This document shows, in pieces, positions 7,996 through 16,060 of a stretch of DNA of 64,000 bases; position 1 is the stretch's first letter, and every line of letters starts with the position of its first letter. Made by a program: the position numbers and the translations under genes. Below the pieces are notes generated by a model that ran no database searches, was not told the DNA's origin, and saw only the letters and a program-made list of their open reading frames with translations. Source of the DNA: Imperialibacter roseus (GTDB lineage Bacteria; Bacteroidota; Bacteroidia; Cytophagales; Cyclobacteriaceae); NCBI RefSeq assembly GCF_032999765.1, contig NZ_CP136051.1:2270417-2334416 (forward strand). The letters run 5' to 3'.

Positions 7996-8574
7996 ATGCA
8001 TAAGATATTCAAATATACGTTCTCAGTAATGCTTGTTGCGATGATGGGCACAGCCATGGCCCAAACCGCCGACATCAGCCCCCGCAGAAAGCAGGCGATT
8101 GATTCACTGGCACTTGAAAAAGTGAAAGACCTGAGCAAGTACATCAGCATTATTGGTGACAAAAAAACAGCCTATTCAGAGGCCGTAAGGGTAATGGACA
8201 GGGCTGAAGAGCTATTTGCCCCTGATAGCGAAATGGGCGTGTCTTCCCTTAGCTCAACTGAAATCAACTACTACAAAGTAAGAAAGTACTTCGAGCGTCT
8301 GATGGCCCTCAACTACGACAAGGTAAATATTAAGTGGTACGATATTCACTACATCAGTGACCTGGAGCGCCAGCCCGATGGCCGTTATGTAGGTGTGATC
8401 ACAGTATATCAGCGCTTTGAGGGAACTTCTGATGACGGCATGACCTACAAGGACACTACCAAAAAGGACATCACCATTTACGTAGAAAGAAAGAAAACCC
8501 AAATATCCGGTCGCACCATTGAGTTTTGGGATGTGATGCTTGGCGATATCCGGGTAACCGAAACTTCTGCATGA
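7996..8574 (+). CDS. Secreted protein with a domain shared with the downstream LRR protein
   Basis: This 192-residue protein has a Sec signal ending at TAMAQ. The mature part begins with a KVKDLSKYISIIGDKKT stretch, then KVRKYFERLM and a set of predicted beta strands (GRYVGVITVYQRFEGT; DITIYVERKKTQI). The same order of motifs (KSKDLVSFL, GDQKT, VQAYFKDV, WYFKVETNRLIKGT) occurs in the N-terminal domain of the LRR protein at 9400-11856, so the two are probably paralogous domains. Function is unknown. Its stop overlaps the next start (ATGA at 8571-8574), showing tight translational coupling. Confidence 0.78.
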   Translation: MHKIFKYTFSVMLVAMMGTAMAQTADISPRRKQAIDSLALEKVKDLSKYISIIGDKKTAYSEAVRVMDRAEELFAPDSEMGVSSLSSTEINYYKVRKYFERLMALNYDKVNIKWYDIHYISDLERQPDGRYVGVITVYQRFEGTSDDGMTYKDTTKKDITIYVERKKTQISGRTIEFWDVMLGDIRVTETSA

Positions 8575-9413
8575 TAAGGATGAAGCGGCTGTTTTATGCG
8601 CTTCTTCTTTCGTTCTCCATTTTGTCGGCCGGGCAGGTCAGCGCTCAGGTGATTGACGAAATGGGGGACGAAAGTAAGCTGTATGCCTCTACGAAGCTGG
8701 TGAATCAGTTTTTCCGCCGCTTTAATGGCGAGGAAGACGAGAAAGGGGAGCGGTACTACGAAGGCAACAAAAACTTCCATGACCCGGCCATCCGAAGGAG
8801 GTACATTGGGATTCTTTTCGACAATCAAAATACGATGATTCCGGCCTCCCTGAAAAAGGAGTTTGCCCAGGAGATGACTGATAAGTCCGGGCAGAAGTTT
8901 CTCGATTTTCACTCAGGCAATTGGATGGCTGAGGTGAATGCCCTCTTTACCTATCAGGGGAAAGAACAGCCGGTCACGCTGTTTATGAAGCTCCAACCTC
9001 AGCGCCTGGGTTACGAATGGGTAATTGAAGAAGTCTACTTTGAGCCCTTCAAAAAATACTTCCACAAAGACACCACGGCTACAAAGAAGTTTCTGCACCC
9101 GATGAGCCATGAGCTTGACTTTATGAACTTGCGCAAGGCTTTCCAGGAAAGTGAAAACCCAGAGTCATATACACCAGATGAATTTGCACCGAGCTATCTC
9201 ACGCTTTTTCTTTACGAGATGAAAAGAGGAACTTTGAAGTTCAAAACGGTCAGAGAGGTGAAGTTTCATTTCTTTCAGCTCAACAACTGGTATTTTGAGG
9301 TGTCTCAATTCAATCGGTCAGGTTATAACTCAGGCTGGCTGATTTCCAATATTGTAAAAACCTCTGAGGAGAATAAAAAAGCGATCAAGAACTATTTGTA
9401 TGGGAAGAACTAG
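8571..9413 (+). CDS. Secreted protein of unknown function
   Basis: I choose the start at 8571, because its ATG forms an ATGA overlap with the preceding stop and gives a clean signal peptide (MIRMKRLFYALLLSFSIL ... VSAQ); ATG at 8580 is an alternative. The longer frame to 8526 lies inside the previous gene. The mature protein of about 255 residues starts with NQFFRRFNGEED and has alternating aromatic beta-strand segments; a second part starts at HPMSHELDFMNLRKAF and ends with FHFFQLNNWYFEVSQFNRSG and GWLISNIV. It looks like two tandem alpha/beta domains, possibly NTF2-like, but no known family is clear. It overlaps the LRR gene start by 14 bp. Confidence 0.78.
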   Translation: MIRMKRLFYALLLSFSILSAGQVSAQVIDEMGDESKLYASTKLVNQFFRRFNGEEDEKGERYYEGNKNFHDPAIRRRYIGILFDNQNTMIPASLKKEFAQEMTDKSGQKFLDFHSGNWMAEVNALFTYQGKEQPVTLFMKLQPQRLGYEWVIEEVYFEPFKKYFHKDTTATKKFLHPMSHELDFMNLRKAFQESENPESYTPDEFAPSYLTLFLYEMKRGTLKFKTVREVKFHFFQLNNWYFEVSQFNRSGYNSGWLISNIVKTSEENKKAIKNYLYGKN

Positions 9414-11856
9414 CCTTCGGTATGCCATTGTATTTTTATTAGTTGGGGCGTTCTCTATTACCGGAGTTTTTTCTCAAGCTGTCAATCTCAACGAAGACGA
9501 CCTCAAAATTTACGAGCAAAAGAGCAAAGACCTGGTGTCTTTTCTACAGTTTATGCTCAACACTGTCGGCGATCAGAAAACTTCCGCCAGAGACAAGGAG
9601 GTAATCATTTCTGAAAGTTACCTGAAGGTGTTCAGGGATGGAAAAGTACAAATTGAAGATGATCTGCTCACAGACAGGCAGGTAGTCATCAACAAAGACG
9701 TGCAGGCCTACTTCAAAGACGTTGACTTCTTTTTCAAGCATGTTTCCCTCGAATTTGAGATACTGAAAGTAGAGCCACTCAAAAGAGACAATGGTCAATG
9801 GTACTTCAAGGTAGAGACCAATCGATTGATAAAAGGAACAGGGATTGAAGGCGATGCTGTGTCCAATAGCCGAAAGAGGTTTATTGAGATCAATTTGGAC
9901 GTCCAGAAGGACGACTTGAAAATCGCCAGCATTTACACCACCAAAATAAGCCGTGAAAAGGCGCTGAGAGCCTGGTGGAATACACTTTCATTTGAGTGGA
10001 TGGCGCTGCTACAGCAAGCAGCAGGCATCATACCTGCCGACAGCGTAAGCAATGCCCAGTTGGAGATGATAGCAAGAATTGACAGTCTCGATATTTCAGA
10101 CAACCGATACCTGGCAGATATCAATCCGCTGGAAATGCTGCCTGACCTGGTGTACCTGAAAATGAGCAACACCCGGATCACAGACCTTAGTCCGGTGAGG
10201 AGCTTGTCGAATCTTCAGCACCTTGACATTTCAAATACTAAGGTGGAGGACATCACCTTTTTGAAGTACTCAGAAAAACTAAACATGCTGGATGCTTCTT
10301 TGACGCCAGTATATGACTTAAGCGAGCTGGCCGGTCTGTCCGACCTGCGTGTTTTGCTGCTGAAAGGGATTCCCGCAGCTGACTTTAGCATCATTGGCTT
10401 GCTTAGCGAGCTCCGCTGGCTTGATGTTTCTCAAACAAGTCTGGCTACCGCCGAGCCCATCATTAAACTTACCAGGTTGGAAGAACTAAATATTTCTTCT
10501 ACCGCCATTACCTCGCTTGAAGGAATGGAAAAACTAAACAAACTGAGTGTGCTGCAGGCCAACGGTACATTTATTTCAGACCTCAGTCCGCTATCTGGTT
10601 TGGGTGGCCTCAGAGACCTAATGGTCAACGACTGCCCCGTTTCATCCCTGGATGCGCTTTTGGGGATAGCTTCTCTGGAAAAGGTCTATTGCGACAATAC
10701 CTCTGTCTCGGACAAGCAGGCCGACGACTTCATGAGTAAAAAGAAAAAGACGCTGGTAGTGATGAACAGCCGACAGCTGGATGCCTGGTGGACAGGGCTA
10801 ACCGGCGAGTGGCGCCTTGCACTGATGTCGTTGATGCAAGTGCCAAAAGGACAAAAGCCTACCAAGGAGCAGCTGGTAAAGCTGGTCAACATGGATTCAT
10901 TGGTGCTGGTAAACAAGATGCTGTCCAACCTGCTGCCATTGGAGCGATTCAAAAAGCTTACCTACCTCGACATTAGTAAAAACCCGGTAGAGGAGCTTAT
11001 TTCACTCTCGAGGTTGGGCGACATCAAAGTGCTGAAGGCCAATGATACGCCGATAGAAAACATTGCAGGGCTAAAAGGTATTGTTACCCTTGAAAAGATT
11101 GAGTTGATCAACACCAAAGTGTACGATTTGGAGGTGTTGCAAGGCTTGCCTCGCCTTCAATACCTAAACCTGGACGACACCTTTGTTTCCAGGGGTTCGG
11201 TGGTCAACTTCATACGTACACACCCTGAGGCGGTGGTGATTTTTCAAACTAAAGAAATAATGGCCTGGTGGGAGGCCTTATCAGTAGATTGGCAAACGGT
11301 GTTCCGGCAAAATCAAAAGTTGAGCCCAAGCCCCACAAGCATGGAGTTGCACCGATTGATTGCGCAAACAAGTATTGACGCCGCAGGGTCGTCTGTTAAA
11401 TCGCTGGCGCCTTTGTATGCCTTCCTGGACATAAAGGCACTTAATTTAAGCAGTATTGGTCTGTCATCCCTCACGGAGCTATCGAGGCTCGACAACCTTG
11501 AAGCACTAAATGTCTCCAAAAACCCTGTTTCCAGTCTTCTGCCTATTCAGGGCCTTATTCATCTGACAAAATTAGACGTGAGCAATACCGCTGTTGCGGA
11601 CCTGCGGGAAATAGAATATTTCAGGGAGCTGGAGTCGCTCAATTGCGCTGGTACCCAACTGAAAAACCTTAAGGGCATTGAAAGGTTTGGCAGACTGAAA
11701 GAAATTGATTTTTCTAATACGAAAGTGGGGCGGTTAGATCGTTTAGTAGACATAAAGGGTTTGCAATCCCTTACCTGCTTTAATACGAAGGTGTCGGCAA
11801 GGGAAATTGAGGACTTCAAGTCTCTGCAGCCAGATTGTAAGGTAACCTTTTATTGA
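9400..11856 (+). CDS. Secreted leucine-rich-repeat protein with three AWW modules
   Basis: The 818-residue protein has a Sec signal (to about residue 25, VFSQ) and an N-terminal domain (about 30-180) resembling the whole mature protein of the gene at 7996. Then follow three blocks, each beginning with a short helical module containing AWW (residues 191-193, 462-464, 622-624; forms ALRAWWNTLSFEW, QLDAWWTGLTGEW, EIMAWWEALSVDW) and continuing into internalin-like leucine-rich repeats of about 22 residues (LVYLKMSNTRITDLSPV; LQHLDISNTKVEDI). The LRR superhelix suggests protein or glycan binding on the cell surface or in the periplasm. There is no obvious type IX C-terminal signal or membrane anchor. 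Translation is probably coupled to the preceding gene through the 14-bp overlap. Confidence 0.88.
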   Translation: MGRTSLRYAIVFLLVGAFSITGVFSQAVNLNEDDLKIYEQKSKDLVSFLQFMLNTVGDQKTSARDKEVIISESYLKVFRDGKVQIEDDLLTDRQVVINKDVQAYFKDVDFFFKHVSLEFEILKVEPLKRDNGQWYFKVETNRLIKGTGIEGDAVSNSRKRFIEINLDVQKDDLKIASIYTTKISREKALRAWWNTLSFEWMALLQQAAGIIPADSVSNAQLEMIARIDSLDISDNRYLADINPLEMLPDLVYLKMSNTRITDLSPVRSLSNLQHLDISNTKVEDITFLKYSEKLNMLDASLTPVYDLSELAGLSDLRVLLLKGIPAADFSIIGLLSELRWLDVSQTSLATAEPIIKLTRLEELNISSTAITSLEGMEKLNKLSVLQANGTFISDLSPLSGLGGLRDLMVNDCPVSSLDALLGIASLEKVYCDNTSVSDKQADDFMSKKKKTLVVMNSRQLDAWWTGLTGEWRLALMSLMQVPKGQKPTKEQLVKLVNMDSLVLVNKMLSNLLPLERFKKLTYLDISKNPVEELISLSRLGDIKVLKANDTPIENIAGLKGIVTLEKIELINTKVYDLEVLQGLPRLQYLNLDDTFVSRGSVVNFIRTHPEAVVIFQTKEIMAWWEALSVDWQTVFRQNQKLSPSPTSMELHRLIAQTSIDAAGSSVKSLAPLYAFLDIKALNLSSIGLSSLTELSRLDNLEALNVSKNPVSSLLPIQGLIHLTKLDVSNTAVADLREIEYFRELESLNCAGTQLKNLKGIERFGRLKEIDFSNTKVGRLDRLVDIKGLQSLTCFNTKVSAREIEDFKSLQPDCKVTFY

Positions 11857-11902
11857 ATCAACTTCGGAACTGGCTTCCGTTGTTAACCTGTTTTATTTAG
11901 CT

Positions 11903-14197
11903 ATGGGATCTATTCGAACGAGGAAGCTGGTTTACGGCTTGCTCACCTTGTCATTTATATTGTTTGCATCTCCATTCTTTGTCTGGTGGGGAGTGAAGGC
12001 GGGACTGTTCGGAGCTATTCCTGACTCGACGGAAATTCAGAGCATAAGAAACAACCAGGCGTCTGAAATCTATTTCTCCAACGGCGACCTTCTTGGCAAA
12101 TACTACCTTTACGATAGAACATCGGTTGATTACAACTACCTTCCAACTCACGTGGTCAATGCGCTGATTGCTACAGAGGATGCCCGGTTTTTCGAACACC
12201 ATGGCATTGACTACAAAAGTCTTTTGCGGGTGTTTTTCAAAACCATCGTTTTGCAGGACAACAGTGCGGGTGGCGGCAGTACCATTACCCAACAGCTAGC
12301 CAAAAACCTTTTTCCACGGCAGGATTTCGGACTTCTGAGCATCCCGGTTAACAAATTCAGGGAAATGGCCATTGCCGAACAACTGGAGGAAATCTATAGC
12401 AAGAATGAAATCATAGCGCTGTACCTCAACACTGTTCCTTTCGGCGATCATGTATTTGGTGTGGAAAGTGCTTCGAGGCGGTTCTACAATGCGTCGGTGA
12501 ATGACTTAACGATAGACCAGGCTGCTGTGCTGATTGGCATGTTGAAAGGCAACTACGCTTACAACCCCCGGGTGTTTCCTGAGAGATCGCTGAGCAGAAG
12601 GAATGTGGTCTTATCGCAGATGAATAAGTACGGCTATCTGACCGAATTGGAGCTTCATGCCTACCAGGATTTGCCGATACAGCTGGACTATACCAAAATG
12701 ACCCTGCATGAAGGGCCTGCACCGTATTTCAGAGAGCAGATGCGGATGCAATTGCTGGAATGGTGCAAAAGTCATTTCAAAGCCGACGGATCACCCTACA
12801 ATTTGTATACCGATGGCCTGAAAATATACACCACGCTGGATGCCGGTATGCAGCAAGCAGCGGAGCTTGCTATGCAAAAGCATATGGCAGCGCTGCAAAC
12901 CGCTTTCGAAAAAGAGTGGGGGAGTAACGCTCCATGGCTAAAGAACAAAGAGCTGATAGAGCATGCAGTTAAGCAAACGCCGGTTTATCTGTCTCTCCGG
13001 AAAAAGGGACTGACAGAAAAGGAGATTGCCGACTCATTACATAAGGAAAGGATGATGGAGCTTTTTGAATGGGCTGGAAATCAAGAGGTAAAGGCAAGTG
13101 TGTACGACAGCGTGCAGCATTACCTCAAATTTTTACAGGCCGGTTTCGTGGCGATGGATCCGAAAACCGGGGCTGTGAGGGCCTGGGTTGGTGGTATTAA
13201 CCATCAGTACTTTGAATATGACCATGTAAACGTTAACACTAAAAGGCAAGTGGGGTCTACATTCAAGCCCTTCGTTTTTGCCAGCGCTCTCGAGAAGGGA
13301 GTGAAACCATGCGACTACTTTTCTTCGAAGCAAATTACTTACGAAAACATGGAGAACTGGGCTCCCGAAAATGCCGAAGCGGAGACCCATAACTTCTATA
13401 CCATGAAAGGGGCTTTGACGCACTCCGTCAATACCGTGTCGGTGAAAGTGTTGGAAGAAACAGGTATAGCCTCGACGGTAAAGTTGGCCAGGAACCTTAA
13501 TATCTCGAGCACATTGCCGGAAGTGCCCTCACTGGCACTTGGCACAGCAGACATTTCGACAATAGAGCTGGCCGGGGCTTATGCAGCTTTCCTCAATCAT
13601 GGGATACCTGTTGCACCTCAAATGTTGCTAAGAGTGGAGGATGGCGAAGGGAATGTATTGGAAGAGTTTGTTGCCGACGAGCAGCAAGCGGCCATGAGCG
13701 AAAACACCAGCAAAATTATGCTCGACATGATGCAGGCAGTGATAAACGACGGAACTGGCAAGCGACTTCATTTCAGGTACAACCTCCCCAACGCTTTGGC
13801 AGGCAAAACCGGCACTACTCAGTCAAACCGGGACGGGTGGTTCGTGGGAATGCTGCCAAATTTGGTTACTGTTACCTGGGTTGGCGCAAATAATCCTAAA
13901 ATTTATTTTAAAAGTACTATATTAGGGCAGGGAGCTTCATCAGCTTTACCTATATTTGCATTCTTCCTGGAAAAACTCAACAACGACAGTCATTACAATG
14001 TCATTACTCGAGAGAGATTTGCCGCTCTTTCGGATGATTTGTTATATTTAGTTGACTGCGAGCCGTATAAAGAGAAGGAAGGTTTTATCAAAGGCCTGCT
14101 TACCAGAAAGGAACAGGAAGTAAGGGACTTTGGAGAGGAGAAAAAGAAAGGCTTTTTATCGAAAATTAAGAGCATTTTTAAGAAGAAGGAAAATTAG
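11903..14197 (+). CDS. Bifunctional class A penicillin-binding protein (PBP1A-type)
   Basis: This 764-residue membrane enzyme polymerises and cross-links peptidoglycan. One N-terminal membrane segment (residues about 10-30) is followed by the GT51 glycosyltransferase domain with EDARFFEHHGID (catalytic Glu92) and GGGSTITQQLAKN. The transpeptidase domain shows the three family motifs: STFK with nucleophile Ser452 and Lys455, SVN (Ser508, Asn510) and KTGTT (Lys635). The tail is Lys-rich and ends KKKEN. Length and domain order fit PBP1A. It lies 46 bp after the LRR gene and 29 bp before a coiled-coil membrane protein gene, which places the surrounding unknown proteins in a cell-wall context. Confidence 0.95.
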   Translation: MGSIRTRKLVYGLLTLSFILFASPFFVWWGVKAGLFGAIPDSTEIQSIRNNQASEIYFSNGDLLGKYYLYDRTSVDYNYLPTHVVNALIATEDARFFEHHGIDYKSLLRVFFKTIVLQDNSAGGGSTITQQLAKNLFPRQDFGLLSIPVNKFREMAIAEQLEEIYSKNEIIALYLNTVPFGDHVFGVESASRRFYNASVNDLTIDQAAVLIGMLKGNYAYNPRVFPERSLSRRNVVLSQMNKYGYLTELELHAYQDLPIQLDYTKMTLHEGPAPYFREQMRMQLLEWCKSHFKADGSPYNLYTDGLKIYTTLDAGMQQAAELAMQKHMAALQTAFEKEWGSNAPWLKNKELIEHAVKQTPVYLSLRKKGLTEKEIADSLHKERMMELFEWAGNQEVKASVYDSVQHYLKFLQAGFVAMDPKTGAVRAWVGGINHQYFEYDHVNVNTKRQVGSTFKPFVFASALEKGVKPCDYFSSKQITYENMENWAPENAEAETHNFYTMKGALTHSVNTVSVKVLEETGIASTVKLARNLNISSTLPEVPSLALGTADISTIELAGAYAAFLNHGIPVAPQMLLRVEDGEGNVLEEFVADEQQAAMSENTSKIMLDMMQAVINDGTGKRLHFRYNLPNALAGKTGTTQSNRDGWFVGMLPNLVTVTWVGANNPKIYFKSTILGQGASSALPIFAFFLEKLNNDSHYNVITRERFAALSDDLLYLVDCEPYKEKEGFIKGLLTRKEQEVRDFGEEKKKGFLSKIKSIFKKKEN

Positions 14198-14226
14198 TAA
14201 CCAGTGTTTATTTTAAAAGATTAGCT

Positions 14227-14856
14227 ATGAAAGGAATGATTTTACCGGAGATCAGGAGGGGTGGGGTGCTTGTCCTTTTGATCGGCCTGAATGCCGGGAT
14301 GGCATTTGGCAAACAAAGTGATGAAAATAGAACGCTGCATGCCAAGTACAAAGAAATGGTGGAGGATGCGGAGACCTATGAAAAATATAAAGTAATCGCC
14401 ACTCAACAGCTCAACAGCTTCTGGGGAGAAGTGGAAGATAGTTTGGTTAGTTATCGAGAGGAAATTGCGGATGTTAAAATTGCCATAGCGAATATCAACA
14501 AGACACTGGAAGCGGCCAACGATAGCTTGGCCGTAGTCAATGAGCAGCTTCAGGCAAGCGAGGAAGTTAATGGTGAGATAAGTTTTCTTGGGATGTCTCT
14601 TAATAAGACCTTCTATAATACTGTAGTTTGGGGAATTGTAGGCGGCCTGCTAGTGCTGCTGGGCATCATGTATGTTTCATTCAAAAACAGTCATTCGATC
14701 ACAAACAGAGCTAAGAGAGACCTGGCCCTGGTCACTGATGAATTAGAAGAACTTCGTCAAAGATCAAATGAAAAGCAGGTAAAACTGAAACGTGAGCTGC
14801 AAACGGCTGTCAATCAACTGGAAGAAGTCCGCAGAAAGGCCCCGGCTGGCAGGTAG
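14227..14856 (+). CDS. Coiled-coil protein with one central membrane segment
   Basis: The 209-residue protein starts with a signal-like hydrophobic stretch (VLVLLIGLNAGMAFG), continues with a long helix with coiled-coil character (residues about 40-115), has a strong membrane segment (TVVWGIVGGLLVLLGIMYV, about 138-156), and ends in a second charged coiled coil (LALVTDELEELRQRSNEK). The topology suggests a periplasmic coiled coil anchored in the inner membrane with a cytoplasmic coiled-coil tail. I do not recognise a family. It follows the PBP gene by only 29 bp, so it could be a PBP partner or scaffold; this is inference from position only. Confidence 0.78.
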   Translation: MKGMILPEIRRGGVLVLLIGLNAGMAFGKQSDENRTLHAKYKEMVEDAETYEKYKVIATQQLNSFWGEVEDSLVSYREEIADVKIAIANINKTLEAANDSLAVVNEQLQASEEVNGEISFLGMSLNKTFYNTVVWGIVGGLLVLLGIMYVSFKNSHSITNRAKRDLALVTDELEELRQRSNEKQVKLKRELQTAVNQLEEVRRKAPAGR

Positions 14857-14874
14857 TTCTTTACTGCGTTATAT

Positions 14875-14974
14875 GTGGGTGGGACTACTCTGGTCAATCC
14901 GCCCACTTAGTTAGTTTCTAGTACCCAAGAATCCTTTTGCGTTGTTCAAACGCACGACGGGCATCCTTCGCCCG
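14875..14974. other. Intergenic block with three consecutive hairpins
   Basis: The 242-bp gap between two coiled-coil genes has no gene longer than about 25 codons. It holds three inverted repeats: GTGGGTGG (14875-14882) with CCGCCCAC (14899-14906, one G-T wobble), TGCGTT-gttca-AACGCA (14938-14954), and CGGGC-atccttc-GCCCG (14958-14974). The block could be a repeat element, a small structured RNA, or a terminator region. It is followed by a very AT-rich stretch up to the next start. Confidence 0.4.
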
Positions 14975-15098
14975 ATCTACCCGTAACAAGGCCTAATTTT
15001 ACTTAGTAAAATACAATAAATTATATAATTTATCGTATTTTAAGTATTATACTCAAAACGGGTACATCGATAAGTTTTTTACCATAAACCAATTAGCT

Positions 15099-16004
15099 AT
15101 GAAAAATTACAGATTGATATTGTTTGTGGCCGTGCCGATAATTTTGGCTGGCTGTAATAAGGAAAAGGTGGAGAATTTGACGACTGAGAATGTAACGCTT
15201 AAGGGCGAGAATGACAAGCTGGAAGAGAGGCTCAATAGCTACCTTGAGACTTTCAATGAGATTGAAAGTAACCTGGCGGAGATAAAGGAGCGTGAAGAGA
15301 AAATAGGGCTTGCCACGTCCAAAGAAGTGGAAAATTCGTCCTCAGCTGAGAAGGCTATTGTAGCCGACATAAAAGCAATTAATGCGCTTTTGGCGGCCAA
15401 CAAGACCCGAATTGCTGAATTGCAGCAAAACCTGCAGGGCTCATCCGTTAAGATGAAAGAGTTTAATAAGTTGGTGAACAACCTTCAGGCCAGGGTAGAA
15501 GAAAAAAACGTGGAGGTGAACGAGTTGAAGGTTACGTTGGTGGCTTTGAATACATCGAATAAAGAGCTCCTGGACAATGTGGCAGTACTCTCCATGAAAG
15601 TGGACACCCTTAATGGGGTTAAACTGGAAAATGAGACCATAATAAGTGAGCAAAATGACTTACTGGCTACTCAGCAGGAGCAGCTAAACACTGGCTATGT
15701 AGCAACAGGCACCTACAAGAAGCTGAAGGAGGAGCAGGTCGTTACCAAAGAAGGGGGAATTCTAGGATTGGGTAAGGTAGAGAAGCTAAACGCTGATTTT
15801 AACAATGATTCATTTGAACGCATCGACATCACCGCAACAAGTGAAATACTACTTGCTGGGAAAAAAGTGGACATTGTCACAAATCACCCTGGCGACTCTT
15901 ACAAAGTAAGAGAAGACGAGACTGGTGACTTTTCTACGCTGGTAATAACCAATCCCGAAGAATTTTGGAAATCTTCAAAGTACCTGGTGGCGGTGGTTAA
16001 TTGA
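15099..16004 (+). CDS. Coiled-coil lipoprotein of unknown function
   Basis: The 301-residue product has a lipoprotein signal with lipobox LAGC (Cys19), followed by about 180 residues of almost continuous heptad-type coiled coil (VENLTTENVTLKGENDKLEE; ARVEEKNVEVNELKVTL; ISEQNDLLATQQEQL). A small C-terminal globular part (about 200-301, GTYKKLKEEQVVTKEGGILG ... NPEEFWKSSKYLVAVV) looks beta-rich. A long rod on a lipid anchor could reach across the periplasm. It is the last gene of the 6.7-16 kb envelope cluster and is followed by a clear terminator at 16030-16060. Confidence 0.8.
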   Translation: MKNYRLILFVAVPIILAGCNKEKVENLTTENVTLKGENDKLEERLNSYLETFNEIESNLAEIKEREEKIGLATSKEVENSSSAEKAIVADIKAINALLAANKTRIAELQQNLQGSSVKMKEFNKLVNNLQARVEEKNVEVNELKVTLVALNTSNKELLDNVAVLSMKVDTLNGVKLENETIISEQNDLLATQQEQLNTGYVATGTYKKLKEEQVVTKEGGILGLGKVEKLNADFNNDSFERIDITATSEILLAGKKVDIVTNHPGDSYKVREDETGDFSTLVITNPEEFWKSSKYLVAVVN

Positions 16005-16029
16005 CCCGGTCATCGGTTTTGTTCATCTA

Positions 16030-16060
16030 AGAGGGATCTTTCGCCGGATCCCTCTGCTTT
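16030..16060 (+). terminator. Rho-independent terminator after the coiled-coil lipoprotein gene
   Basis: A perfect 9-bp stem AGAGGGATC (16030-16038) pairs with GATCCCTCT (16047-16055) across an 8-nt loop and is followed by GCTTTTT. It lies 26 bp after the stop at 16004 and immediately before the convergent gene. Confidence 0.8.

Noticed and set aside
8526-8570. Upstream extension of the 8571 gene
   Set aside because: It overlaps the coding end of the previous gene; the ATGA start at 8571 gives a proper signal peptide.
14875-14974. tRNA or attC site in the hairpin cluster
   Set aside because: The stems do not form a cloverleaf, no anticodon or CCA context is present, and no integron core sites or cassette genes are nearby.
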